39,606 nucleotides of DNA. Origin: an uncultured Porphyromonadaceae bacterium (lineage in GTDB: Bacteria > Bacteroidota > Bacteroidia > Bacteroidales > Muribaculaceae). The position numbers and the translations under genes are program-made. The notes under the pieces were generated by a model. That model was not told the DNA's origin. It saw nothing but the letters and a program-made list of their open reading frames with translations, and made no database searches. Where the stretch lies: contig URLF01000012.1 in the NCBI GenBank assembly GCA_900548705.1, forward strand, positions 1 through 39,606. The letters are read 5' to 3'. Positions 1-9,500 of this stretch are shown piece after piece; position 1 is the first letter of the stretch, and every line of letters begins with the position of its first letter.

Positions 1-80
1 AGTGTGGCCGCGATCAACGCCAGTATCAACAGGCCGCAGGAACCGAAAGCGAGATTGAGCAGGGTGTGGCTGTTTGTCAT
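1..80 (-). CDS. N-terminal fragment of an unidentified membrane protein
   Basis: Only the first 26 codons lie in the window; the gene continues beyond base 1. The start ATG is read on the minus strand at 80-78. The visible peptide begins MTNSHTLLNLAFG and continues as one strongly hydrophobic stretch, so the protein probably starts with a membrane segment or a signal anchor. It follows the di-heme oxidoreductase gene on the same strand after 68 bases, so it may be the last gene of the imelysin operon, although a hairpin lies in the gap. Too little is visible to name a family. Confidence 0.5.
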   Translation of the reverse strand, partial: MTNSHTLLNLAFGSCGLLILALIAAT

Positions 81-107
81 TGAATCAGATGCAGGAATAA
101 GATAATT

Positions 108-134
108 GCAGGGACACGCCGGGCGCGTCCCTGC
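108..134 (-). terminator. Hairpin between oxidoreductase gene and next gene
   Basis: A GC-rich inverted repeat (arms 108-118 and 124-134, one mismatch, 5-nt loop) lies just after the stop codon of the minus-strand di-heme oxidoreductase gene. On the minus strand only a weak T-rich tract follows. It may be a partial terminator or an mRNA-processing or stability hairpin inside the operon. Confidence 0.35.
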
Positions 135-148
135 AAGATTGATGGGGA

Positions 149-1783
149 TTAAATTGCGTCGAGGAAGGTGATGACCGCGTCACGGTCAGCCTTGGGAAGC
201 TGGCGGAACTTCTCGATGGAGAAGCGGGCGTCGCTCCGGGGAGAGAATCCATGCCACATGACAGCCTCCATGGTTGTGCGGGCGCGACAGTCGTGGAGAC
301 GGTCGGCGGTTGCCGAGCCGGTCACGCGCTGATGGAGTCCGCGTCCCCAAAGAGGGGTGGTGCGGCACCATCCGGTACGGATGTCGTTGGTCATATGGAG
401 CTTGTGCTGCACCATGTCGGTGTAGGGCCAGATGGTCTGGTAGGGATAACGCGGCAGTTCGTTACCGGCGAAGAAACGGGCCGGGTCACGCACATTGTCA
501 GCCCCGGTTTTCCATGAGGGACGATGGCAGTAGGCGCAGCCTATCTCCTCGAACACCTCCTTGCCACGGGCCACGGCGGGATTGTCGATATCGCGGACGG
601 CGGGGACTGCCAGGCCACGGTGCCATACCATGAGGTCGGTGTATTCCTCGTCGGTCATCTCGACATCGAGATTCTTGGAGTTGAGGTAGGTCAGGATACG
701 GGTCTCCATATCTCCGTTCCACCATTCGGGATGATTGTGGTCGGGATCGATTTTCGACAGATATTCGTCGAATCCGGCCTGCACTTTGGGATCTTTCGCT
801 GAATAAGAGGCCCAGGTACCGGCTCCGTCAAGGTAATGATAGCGGCGGTCTGAGCGGGTCACATTGGTGATGTTCCAGATTGCGTTGGCTCCGGCGGCAT
901 CCTGGAGAGGGCCGCGTGAGAGGGCGTAGGTGAAGCGGCGGGGATAAGGTGTGCCGTCACCCTGGAGGGAATTGGCATACTGGCTCTTCCACTGGCCGTC
1001 GGCGAAGAAGGCGGGGTTGAGTCCGTTGGGGAGCAGTCCGTCAGCTTCCTCCTGGCGATACTGGGCGAGCAGGTCGGCGTCGTCGATAGCGTCGAGCAGT
1101 CCGGTACCGTATATGCCGATGGTGCTTTCAAGCTTCACGGCGTATGACTCGGGGAGCTTGTAACCCTGGCGGACGACATAGATTGCGTCCTCAGGCATTG
1201 TCACCTCGGGATATTGCAGCTCGTAGGTCTCCCCGTCGGGGAAACGGTTGCCCCATTCGTCGGTCTGGTCAATCCATTTCACCTGTATTTTGCTCTCATC
1301 CAGCGGAGCGGTGAAGGGGACGACGGCGTGGCTCTGTGGCATTCCGGCGAGCCAGCTGACATAACCCTCGGTCTGGGGATTGTAGACGACAAGGAGACAT
1401 CCGTTGCCGATCTGGTTGGTCTTGAATGATCCGGCCTCGACACGTTTGCCGTGGCCGTAACCGGGATGACAATGGATGCAGGAGGTACGGATATACACAG
1501 GGCCCAGTCCCGAGCGGACACCGGTGGCGTTTGACATGAATGGCTTCTCGAAAATAGCCTCGCCATTCTTGAAACTCTGGTAAAGTCCGGCCTCCTCGAC
1601 AGCCGGGGTGGGCTGTTCGAGGGCGTTGGAGGTGGAGAGGAAGGCGGTGCCGAGTTCCCCGCCGGCATAGTACCATTGGGGAAGCTCGTCTACCTTCTGT
1701 TCCTCGTTTTTTATAGGCTCGTCATCCGAGCATGCGGTGGCAAGCACCATCAGCGCGGCTGCGGGCAGAAACAGTTTTTTCAT
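149..1783 (-). CDS. Di-heme oxidoreductase lipoprotein (thiol oxidoreductase-like, DUF1111 family)
   Basis: A 544-residue exported protein with a short signal peptide and a lipobox ending at Cys18 (LATAC). Two c-type heme attachment motifs are visible: CIHCH at residues 102-106 and CAYCH at 416-420, followed by a C-terminal cytochrome c fold. This matches the family annotated as di-heme oxidoreductase or putative thiol oxidoreductase, whose members often sit beside imelysin genes. The natural substrate is not established, but a role in periplasmic redox chemistry tied to iron or heme uptake is likely. It begins 10 bases after the imelysin gene and is probably translated from the same mRNA. 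Length and both hemes look intact. The family assignment is firm; the precise reaction is inference. Confidence 0.88.
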   Translation of the reverse strand: MKKLFLPAAALMVLATACSDDEPIKNEEQKVDELPQWYYAGGELGTAFLSTSNALEQPTPAVEEAGLYQSFKNGEAIFEKPFMSNATGVRSGLGPVYIRTSCIHCHPGYGHGKRVEAGSFKTNQIGNGCLLVVYNPQTEGYVSWLAGMPQSHAVVPFTAPLDESKIQVKWIDQTDEWGNRFPDGETYELQYPEVTMPEDAIYVVRQGYKLPESYAVKLESTIGIYGTGLLDAIDDADLLAQYRQEEADGLLPNGLNPAFFADGQWKSQYANSLQGDGTPYPRRFTYALSRGPLQDAAGANAIWNITNVTRSDRRYHYLDGAGTWASYSAKDPKVQAGFDEYLSKIDPDHNHPEWWNGDMETRILTYLNSKNLDVEMTDEEYTDLMVWHRGLAVPAVRDIDNPAVARGKEVFEEIGCAYCHRPSWKTGADNVRDPARFFAGNELPRYPYQTIWPYTDMVQHKLHMTNDIRTGWCRTTPLWGRGLHQRVTGSATADRLHDCRARTTMEAVMWHGFSPRSDARFSIEKFRQLPKADRDAVITFLDAI

Positions 1784-1793
1784 ATATTATATA

Positions 1794-2957
1794 TTATTGT
1801 CTGGAGAGTTCGGAATATACTTTTTCGAGAGTCTCGACGAGATGGTCGCCGACAACTTCCACGGCGTTTGCGGCTTCCGGGCCTGAGGCGTTGAGGGCGA
1901 AAGGCTCAGGAATGGCGGCGATGGCCGAGATGGCGTTGTCGATGGCGGTGCGCATTTCGGTGTCGAGAGCGGGGTTGACGCTGCGGATGTAGTCTGAAAT
2001 CGAGGGGTCACCGGCTATCGCGCCGCAGTAGGAATTGCGGATAGAGCGGATGTTGTCCTGGAAATCCTCGATGGAGTTGAGGCTGTAGGGTGACTCGATA
2101 TAGTTGCGGTCGTCGAGTGTGCTACCGCCGTGGGGACGGCCGATCTTGGTGTTGCCCACCTCGTCGGCGATGTCGATGCAACCCTGGATAATCTCTTCGG
2201 CAGCCTCCTGGTAGGTCTTGTAGATGGAGCCAGGCTGTCCGGAGTTGATCATCATCCAGCCGTGCTGTTTGCCCATGTCGAGGTCAGCCTCGTCAAGGAT
2301 ATCCTGCTTGGCTGCTGACACATTGGGGGTACCCGCCCAGCAGGCTTCCAGGCATACACACTGGTTGCGGAGGTCTTCGGCGACCATCAGCAGGTATTTG
2401 ATTTCCTCCGGGGTATAGTTGAGGGAGTGGTAGTTGGATGTCTGTCCGTCGGCGGAAAGCTCGAAGAGCATGTATTCGATGGAATGGAAACCGAGAAGAC
2501 CGTAGCCGAAGTTGTTGTCGATGCTGTAATCGGCTCCGTTGCGGATTTCTGCGAGCAGACGGTCCATGGCGGCCTTGTCGAGGGGCCATGAGTCGATATG
2601 GGGGTCGATGTTCTGGTCGGCGGCGGGGCCGAAGAGGAACGCCTCAGACAATTCCCAGTAGCGGCGTGACTCCTTCCACGCGTCAGCGGCGGCGGCGATG
2701 TCGGCGGTGGTAAGGATGCCTGCGGCATGATGGTCGCTGATGGTCTCGCAGTTGTCATACAGTTTGATGGCGGCGTCGGCCATACCCTTGTATGTAGGCA
2801 GGACGGTATGGTTGATGTAGGCCTCGGTGGCGTTTTTGAGAGCGGTCTCTTTGGCCGACATCTCTGACTGTTCGGGGCTGTCGTTGTCTGAGCAGGAGGC
2901 CACTCCGAGTCCAATCAGGAGAAGAGAGAAGAGCTTGAAAGTTTTTCTGACATTCAT
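1794..2957 (-). CDS. Imelysin-family lipoprotein
   Basis: A 387-residue protein with a signal peptide and a lipobox Cys at residue 22 (VASC), so it is probably anchored in a membrane facing the periplasm or the surface. It carries the imelysin signature GxHxxE as GFHSIE at residues 156-161. Imelysin-like proteins are linked to iron uptake; several are iron-regulated, and the GxHxxE motif is thought to bind metal. The helical, Ala- and Asp-rich sequence after the motif fits the family's two-bundle fold. It sits between an outer-membrane barrel gene (26 bases upstream) and the di-heme oxidoreductase gene (10 bases downstream), an arrangement common in Bacteroidota. The metal or heme ligand cannot be read from the sequence. 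Confidence 0.9.
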   Translation of the reverse strand: MNVRKTFKLFSLLLIGLGVASCSDNDSPEQSEMSAKETALKNATEAYINHTVLPTYKGMADAAIKLYDNCETISDHHAAGILTTADIAAAADAWKESRRYWELSEAFLFGPAADQNIDPHIDSWPLDKAAMDRLLAEIRNGADYSIDNNFGYGLLGFHSIEYMLFELSADGQTSNYHSLNYTPEEIKYLLMVAEDLRNQCVCLEACWAGTPNVSAAKQDILDEADLDMGKQHGWMMINSGQPGSIYKTYQEAAEEIIQGCIDIADEVGNTKIGRPHGGSTLDDRNYIESPYSLNSIEDFQDNIRSIRNSYCGAIAGDPSISDYIRSVNPALDTEMRTAIDNAISAIAAIPEPFALNASGPEAANAVEVVGDHLVETLEKVYSELSRQ

Positions 2958-2983
2958 ATGTGTTGTTTATTTGAGTTTGGTTT

Positions 2984-4303
2984 TCAGAGGAACCAGCCTG
3001 AATATGCCACCCCGAGGGAGATGGACGGCTCATTGTTGTATTTGCTGTCGAGGAGTCCGACGGCATATTCACCCTTGATGACAATCTGGGGAATAGGGTA
3101 GTAGTTGAGTCCGACAGCCACGCGCTGACGTCCGCACCATTCGTAGTCGAGGTCACCCCCCTGCATCTTGTACATGGAGTCGTAATAGTCGTAGCGGCCG
3201 AAGAGATAGAGCCGCTGGTTGGCGGCGCGGAGTTTCGGTGAGAGGGAGAAGAAGTCATATCCGGCCTCGATTCCGGTGGAGAGGGCATCCGAGGCGACCT
3301 TCTGTTTCTTGGAGGGGGATTTGCTCGACATGTTCATGTTGAACGCCGTGATATGCTTGGCGTCGCTCAGGTGGCCGTAGTCGAAATGACCCCGGGCGAT
3401 GAAACCGTAACCTTCGTAACGGAAATCGAAGGTGCCGATGGTCACTGTGCCGTGGATGCCGTCATTCTTCTCGCTGGAGGTCGGTGCCATGGTGTTGCGG
3501 AATGAGTTGCCCACATATCCGGCCAGTGAGAGGCGCAAACCTTTGACCGAAGTGTTGTCGACACGGAATGCTCCGGCGTAGACATTGGCGATTTTGTATT
3601 CATAGGGGGATGCCGAGCCGTCGTGAATCCAACCCTGGGAGCCGAAACGTTCGCTGTCGAGTCCGGGCATGAACATCAGTTCATAAAGCCAGTCGCCCAC
3701 CTTACCCCAGAGCGACACTCCGATTTCATGCCATGTGCAGGGCATTATGGTATTTTCCCCTTCGGGGCGATAGACACCGAAGAACTCGGTCGGCATATGG
3801 TGGGAGTTGGTCTGACCGACCGGCACCACCATCATTCCCGCACGGACATTAAGCTGCGGCATGAAGGATTTCTGAATCCAGAACTGTTCGAGGGCAACCT
3901 CGCCGCCGCGCTCCACTTCGCTCTCATATTCACCACCCTCCTCATTCTCGAATTCAACCGCCGACTCAGTGCCGCCATGCTCGAATTCGATTTCCGAACT
4001 CATCGACCATCCTTTGCCGAAATCATATCCGATGAAAATCACGGCGTGGGGGATGTCGAAACGTCCGTGGCTCTTGGCGTCGCGGTATTTGTCGGGTGTG
4101 ATGTAGCGGAGGTAGCTGTCGCTGTAGAAGTTGCGGGTCATGGCAACCTCGCCGTAACCTCCGACGTGGAGACGGCTTGTCCAGGATGTCTTGGCTTTCT
4201 GGGTATGGGCTGTCGAGTCGGGCAGTTCGGAATGAGCCGATAGGGTCGGCATACAAGCCGCCGACAGCAAGAGGATTGCGCTTGAAGCGAAAAGTCTGGT
4301 CAT
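2984..4303 (-). CDS. Outer-membrane beta-barrel (porin-like) protein of the imelysin operon
   Basis: About 439 residues from the ATG at 4303. A longer in-frame start at 4366 would add 21 residues that do not look like a signal peptide, whereas the chosen start gives a clean signal sequence MTRLFASSAILLL...SAHS. The mature protein alternates hydrophobic and polar residues, is rich in Tyr, Gly and Trp, and ends in Trp-Phe-Leu, as expected of an outer-membrane barrel. Charged Glu/Gly-rich loops occur near residues 110-140. It is the first gene of the operon with imelysin and the di-heme oxidoreductase, so it may pass iron, heme or a reduced ligand across the outer membrane. The exact porin family is not recognised. 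Confidence 0.75.
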   Translation of the reverse strand: MTRLFASSAILLLSAACMPTLSAHSELPDSTAHTQKAKTSWTSRLHVGGYGEVAMTRNFYSDSYLRYITPDKYRDAKSHGRFDIPHAVIFIGYDFGKGWSMSSEIEFEHGGTESAVEFENEEGGEYESEVERGGEVALEQFWIQKSFMPQLNVRAGMMVVPVGQTNSHHMPTEFFGVYRPEGENTIMPCTWHEIGVSLWGKVGDWLYELMFMPGLDSERFGSQGWIHDGSASPYEYKIANVYAGAFRVDNTSVKGLRLSLAGYVGNSFRNTMAPTSSEKNDGIHGTVTIGTFDFRYEGYGFIARGHFDYGHLSDAKHITAFNMNMSSKSPSKKQKVASDALSTGIEAGYDFFSLSPKLRAANQRLYLFGRYDYYDSMYKMQGGDLDYEWCGRQRVAVGLNYYPIPQIVIKGEYAVGLLDSKYNNEPSISLGVAYSGWFL

Positions 4304-4335
4304 AAGATTTGTTTTGCAACTGTGAAAATGTATTG

Positions 4336-4366
4336 CAAAATTACAGGCATTTGTTAACGCCCGCAA
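4336..4366 (-). promoter_or_regulatory. Promoter of the barrel-imelysin-oxidoreductase operon
   Basis: On the minus strand, TAATTTTG (4343-4336) matches the Bacteroidota -7 consensus TAnnTTTG, and a TTG (4366-4364) lies 20 bases upstream as the -33 element. Transcription should start near 4329, giving a leader of about 26 nt before the ATG at 4303. This supports the shorter start of the barrel gene, because the longer start would lie inside the promoter. Confidence 0.6.
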
Positions 4367-4469
4367 TCCTCAAATCTGAGTAATTTTCTTCCCCTCGCGG
4401 CTGCTGTCAGGCAGAGGAGAATACCGACTTTTGACTATTCACCACCGGATAGATGCAGTTTGCCAGTAT

Positions 4470-6152
4470 TCAGACCGAGGCGGCGTATCCCCGGAGTGTG
4501 TCTTCAAGTGATCTGTCGGGCGGAAGCCCCATACGGCTGCGCAGGCGTGTGCGGCTTTTCTTGACAGACTCATATTCGATATTCATAATCTGGGCGATCT
4601 GTTTGGAAGATAGTCCCATCGCTATGTAGGCGGCGTGTTTGAGCTGGCTCTCGGTGAGCATGGGGTAATCTTTCTTGAGTCGCCTGATGAATTCAGGGTG
4701 GAGTTTCTTATGGAGTTCGGTGAAGGTCTCCCTTTCAAGACTGTTGTTCAGGCTGCGTCTGACATTGGAGGTAAGCTCCCTCGCCTCCGTACCGGCGATT
4801 TTACCGTCGGAGTGCATCTTCTCGACACTCTTGACAAGCGACTCTATGATACGGTCTTTCTCATCCATCGCCAGGGCGCACGCGCTCAGGTAATTGCGGT
4901 TTTGCTGTAGCATGACCTCCGCGCGCTGGCGGTTCACCCGCGCCCTCTCCACCCTGAAATAGAACACCACCCAGATAGCGATGGCCAGGGCGCAAGCCAG
5001 CACGAGCGCCGTTATCCATATCTCCCGCTCGCGGGTGTGGCGTAGCTGCTCCTCATGTCGCGCACGTTCGAAGTTGTTGCGGTAGTCGGCCTTGGTGGTC
5101 TCCAGCGAGAACCGTTCCTGTTCGAGCGACAATCGGGCTTCGAGGAATTCGCGGTAGAATGTGAGCGCCGCGTCGTGGTTCCCCTCGGTGTAAGCCGTGA
5201 ATGACATGGCGTTGAATATCGTGGCGCGGGCGTAAGGGTCTGATACCTTGTCGATGTTGTCATACGCCAGTCGGGCATATTTCCTTACCGAGTCCGCCGG
5301 GAAGTCGTTACCTATGAAATAGTCGGCCATCGCCCCTTCATAAGAGGCGCGTAGCGCGTCATGGATGGTGCCTTTCCCCAGATAGGCGTAGGCGCGTCGC
5401 ATGTGGTCGAAATTTCCGGTGTTGAGGAATGAGTTGCGAAGCACCATATGATATAAATCAGAGTCGGCCCGGGCCACGGGGCTGTCGATGAGGAACCGCA
5501 TCAGGCTGTCGCGCCGGGCGTACTCCCCGGGATGGTCGAGAGTGTTGGCTATGTTGAGCAGGTTGCGCAGCCGGTAGCTTTCCAGTCCTGACCTGGAGAA
5601 TACAGAATCGGCCATCAGGTAATATCTGGCGGCGGGGATAGTGTCGCTGATGAGCCACATGACTGTGCCGAGTCTCATCAGTGTCGCCCCGATCATCATG
5701 GAATCCTCGATTGATTCGAAGTAAGCGAGATTCTCCTTTGCCAGTCCGTAGGCCGAACGGCTCGGAGTGGTGGAGAGTGAGGCTTTGATTGATGTCAGTC
5801 TGGCCCATTCGTAAGGGAAACGGGCGGAGTCGATTGTGGCCAGTCCCTCCTCTACTGTCGCCGCAGCCCGTGGATGGTTGTCGGCGGCGCGGGAGAGCCG
5901 CGCTCTCCAATAGAGCCGCTGGGCGGTAGCCTGAGGTGAGGCCACTGAGTCGAGGCTCAGGGTCAGGCTCTTTTTCCGCTCGTAGGAGGAGGGGGACAGG
6001 TAGGCTTTTTCGAGGATGACGACAGTTGAGTCGAATTCCGGAGTGACATGGCTCCAGGTGGTCTTTCTCTCCATAATCTCCCCTTTCCGGTCACATCCCG
6101 GGAGAAGAGTCGCGAAAATCGCGGCAAGCATAAGCATACATACCAATCTCAT
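4470..6152 (-). CDS. Membrane-tethered TPR protein with C-terminal LuxR-type HTH
   Basis: About 560 residues from the ATG at 6152. An upstream in-frame ATG at 6185 is rejected because it overlaps the promoter and weakens the signal sequence. The N-terminus MRLVCMLMLAA...LPGC ends in a lipobox Cys at residue 20. A long helical region with TPR-like repeats follows (about 40-340), then a coiled coil, one membrane segment (about 378-399), a second coiled coil, and a LuxR/GerE-like helix-turn-helix in the last 70 residues (LTESQLKHAAYIAMGLSSKQ and following). The layout fits a sensor with TPRs in the periplasm and a DNA-binding domain in the cytoplasm, a type frequent in Bacteroidales. It lies next to, and divergent from, the large secreted FN3 protein, a plausible but unproven target. 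Confidence 0.78.
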   Translation of the reverse strand: MRLVCMLMLAAIFATLLPGCDRKGEIMERKTTWSHVTPEFDSTVVILEKAYLSPSSYERKKSLTLSLDSVASPQATAQRLYWRARLSRAADNHPRAAATVEEGLATIDSARFPYEWARLTSIKASLSTTPSRSAYGLAKENLAYFESIEDSMMIGATLMRLGTVMWLISDTIPAARYYLMADSVFSRSGLESYRLRNLLNIANTLDHPGEYARRDSLMRFLIDSPVARADSDLYHMVLRNSFLNTGNFDHMRRAYAYLGKGTIHDALRASYEGAMADYFIGNDFPADSVRKYARLAYDNIDKVSDPYARATIFNAMSFTAYTEGNHDAALTFYREFLEARLSLEQERFSLETTKADYRNNFERARHEEQLRHTREREIWITALVLACALAIAIWVVFYFRVERARVNRQRAEVMLQQNRNYLSACALAMDEKDRIIESLVKSVEKMHSDGKIAGTEARELTSNVRRSLNNSLERETFTELHKKLHPEFIRRLKKDYPMLTESQLKHAAYIAMGLSSKQIAQIMNIEYESVKKSRTRLRSRMGLPPDRSLEDTLRGYAASV

Positions 6153-6157
6153 GGCAA

Positions 6158-6187
6158 CAAAGTTAGTAAAATTCCACAAAACCACAA
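6158..6187 (-). promoter_or_regulatory. Promoter of the TPR-LuxR gene (probably leaderless)
   Basis: On the minus strand TAACTTTG (6165-6158) with a TTG (6187-6185) 19 bases upstream is a near-ideal Bacteroidota promoter. Only five bases separate the -7 box from the ATG at 6152, so the transcript should begin at or next to the start codon. Confidence 0.6.
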
Positions 6188-6250
6188 TATTCCGCCGGTT
6201 GTCCCCCTTTTGTCCCCCGTCTACGGTATGGTCAACCCTTGATGGCTGAT

Positions 6251-6416
6251 TAACTTTGCAATGTCATCTCGACAGTCTCCCTGTGGTCGCCCGAGGGCTT
6301 GCCAGGGGAGTCACAAGATATGATTGCAGTAAAAAGATTAAGGTAGATAAAAGCAGTCTTTATACCGCAATGTCCCCGCTCCCGGCAGTGATGCCGGGGG
6401 CGTTTGGGGCTTTTTT
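6251..6416 (+). promoter_or_regulatory. Intergenic leader or small RNA ending in a terminator-like hairpin
   Basis: The gap between the divergent genes (6188-6592) holds a -7-like TAACTTTG at 6251-6258, without a good TTG at the usual distance. Downstream is a strong hairpin with arms 6378-6387 and 6392-6401 (10 bp, one G-U pair, GTGA loop), followed after 9 bases by six T at 6411-6416. This could be a small RNA of about 150 nt, or a leader with an attenuator ahead of the large secreted protein gene. No convincing small protein is encoded here, and the rest of the gap shows nothing clear. Confidence 0.4.
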
Positions 6417-6592
6417 CGCTTTTGAAATAATAAGAATTAACATCTTGCGGCGTCCCCTTTACTGAACAAATTCATAATTTTACACGGCTTAACCTTTGTG
6501 GTTCAGTCTCAAATGCTTTTATCTACCACCCGGCTCCGGCAAAAGGATTCATCCGGCAGCCTTGAAATCTTTGAATCCGGCAATCTGTCAAA

Positions 6593-9500
6593 ATGAAGCG
6601 ATTCACTTTGAGAACATCCCTCGCGGGCGCAATGGTGGCCGCGGCTTCCGCCGTGTCACTGTGCGCCGCCGACGGGGTGCCGTTTTTCAACGCGTGTGTC
6701 TCAGACCCGCCACAGTCGGCCGGCATGTACCGGTTCAGTACCGGGGAATATGCCCCCGAGCAAATCAAGCGAAACATCTACGCCAGCGGCGGAGGTATCG
6801 CGGATGACAACTATTATTATGGAGTGAGGTATGAGATGATAGGGGGACTCCCCGTCATCGAGTGTGCGAGCTACTCGTTGCGCACATGGGGCGTGGAAGA
6901 CCTCTTCTCCAATTGCAAAATCACGAATGTGGCCACCGACCTGGCCTATTATGCCCCCAAGGATGAGGCATACGGATGCTTCTTCAATGAGACCGGGACA
7001 GGGTATGTCTTCGGAAAATGCAGGCTGAGCCAGTTCAGCTGCGACAAAATCGCCGATCTGGAAACCGCTTTCGCAGCGATGGACTTTGACGCGGAGGGCA
7101 CGCTCTATGCCATTGACTGGCAGGGACGGCTCAACATCGTCGACACGGCTACCGGCGCACAGACCTTAGTGGGCGACACCGGCAAGACGACCGAACTGAT
7201 TACCGGAGGCGCGATTGACCGCAAGACCGGAACATTCTATTTCAGCGTTAAAACCTCGCAGGAGAGCGCGTTGTATGCCGTCAATCTCACCACCGCCGAG
7301 GCCACCAAGGTCTATGACCTGGAGAATGGGGAACAGCTTGGGGGTATGTATTTCCCCGAGACCTATGACAACGCTGCTCCCGCCGCCTCGGGCAATCCGT
7401 CGGTGAGCTTCAACGGGACAGCCCTTGCCGGAACAGTGAGGTTTCGCGCTCCCCAGAAGACGGTCGGAGGTGATATACTCAGTGGAGCCGTGACTTACCA
7501 CATAGAGGCCAACGGCGAAGAGGTGGCGACAGGTAGCGCCAGCTATTCCGACGGTTACATCAACGCCAATGTCACCCTCGACACCCCGGGTAAATATTGC
7601 TTCTCGCTGTATTTCTCGAATGAGGCCGGACGTGGACCGCGTTCGAAAGCTTCGCAGTATGTCGGCCCGGACATCCCCAGGTCTCCCGCTTCACCGCGTC
7701 TGACCTACAAGGATGGTACTGTCAAGCTCTTCTGGACTGCGGCAGGATCGACAGGTGTGAACGGCGGCAACATCGACCGCACGGGGATGTATTACAAGAT
7801 TACCCGTATGCCCGACGGGGAGGTGTTCACCGCCGAGGCTTCCGGCTGGAGCCAGCAGCTCGATATGCCCGCCACCCGCACCACTTACTATTATGAGATA
7901 AAGACCGTAGCGGGCGGTCTGGAGTCTGAGGGCGCCTTGACTCCGGAATTCTCGCTCGGTCCCGTGGTGCCTCCGTTCACAGAGGATTTCCCGGCACTGA
8001 CCTCTACAATCGGATGGAAATGGCTCAACAATGACTCATACGTCGATGACAATTATTCGGTAAGTTCAGGTATGAGGCTTGTCACCATGGGTGTCCCCGA
8101 GGAGGGTGCTTTCCTGGTCACACCTCCCATGGTTCTCTCCGCCGGTGCGAAATATGACATCTCGATAGCGCTCAAGCGTGGCAACACCCGCTACAACGAG
8201 GAGTTCAGCCTTGTGGCCGGTACTGCTCCGACAGCCGAAGGGTTGGGAGAAATCACCATCATCGATGCTACTCCGCTGGAGGCCGATGACTTCACCACTT
8301 TCACCGGCACATTGCAGCCGACTGCTTTCGGCACTTATTATATCGCCCTGCGCGGGACAAGCCCTGACGGTAGGATGCTTTACATGAAATCCTTCGACAT
8401 AAGCAAAGGGGTTGTTGCCGGTGCTCCCGGTGAGGTGACAGAACTGACAGCCGAGGCCGATATGACCGGCGCGAAGAAGGTGACTGTCCGCTTCAAGGCT
8501 CCCACCGTCAACCTCGAAGGTGGTGAGCTTGCCGAGCTGACATCTGCCGAGCTGCTCCGCGACAACCAGCCCGTGAAGACCATCACAGAAGGTGTGGCTC
8601 CCGGCGCGGAACTCCTCATCGTCGATGACACCGAGCCTTCGGTGGGCTATCATATCTATACTGTCGTATGCCATAACAGTGCGGGCAATGGAGTCCCTGT
8701 ATCTGTAAAGGTATGGGTCGGCTTCAACGTTCCCGAGCCTGTCGAATGGGTGAAGGTGCTTGAGACCTCCACGCCGGGAACAGTGGATGTCAGCTGGGCA
8801 CCCGCCACAATGGACATCGATGGCAAACCGTTAGGTGACACCCCGGTCACTTACACCGTGTATGACCGCTCCGGGGAAATCGTCAAGGCCGGTCTGCAGG
8901 AGACAAGCTTCACTATCCGTGCGGTTGAACCTCTCTCACCGCAGTCCTGGGTGCAGTACCGTGTTGGTGCTGTCAGCGAGGGGGGTATGTCGGAACTTGC
9001 CAAGTCCATCCTTGTGCCGGTCGGCAAGCCTGACTCCGCGCCCTGGCTTGAGTCATGGGCCAACAAGGAGACCTCCCATCTCATCGGTTCCACCCAGAAC
9101 TGTGTGGGTGATACCTGGATGGTTGTCGGCGGCTTCAGCTACAATGGTCGCGACATTGAGCCGCAGGACAATGACGGCGGTATGATGGGTATGGAGAACA
9201 CCGTGCCCGACGAGACAATATCCCTCTTCACCGGTAAAATCGATCTCTCCACCCTGTCGGCTCCCGCGCTGTCATTCTGGGTTTACAATTACATCGGTGA
9301 CAATGGCAAGGACAACGCCAACGAGCTTGCTGTCAAAATCTGGGGCGACAATGACGAGGAGTTCATGCCGTTGCAGACAATCGTGATTGGTGAGACTGGG
9401 CCTGCAAGACAGTGGAACAAGGTGATTGTGCCGCTGACCGGATATGACGGTCAGACAGTCAGACTGCGCCTTGAGGCTACCGTCATCACTGCCATCTATA

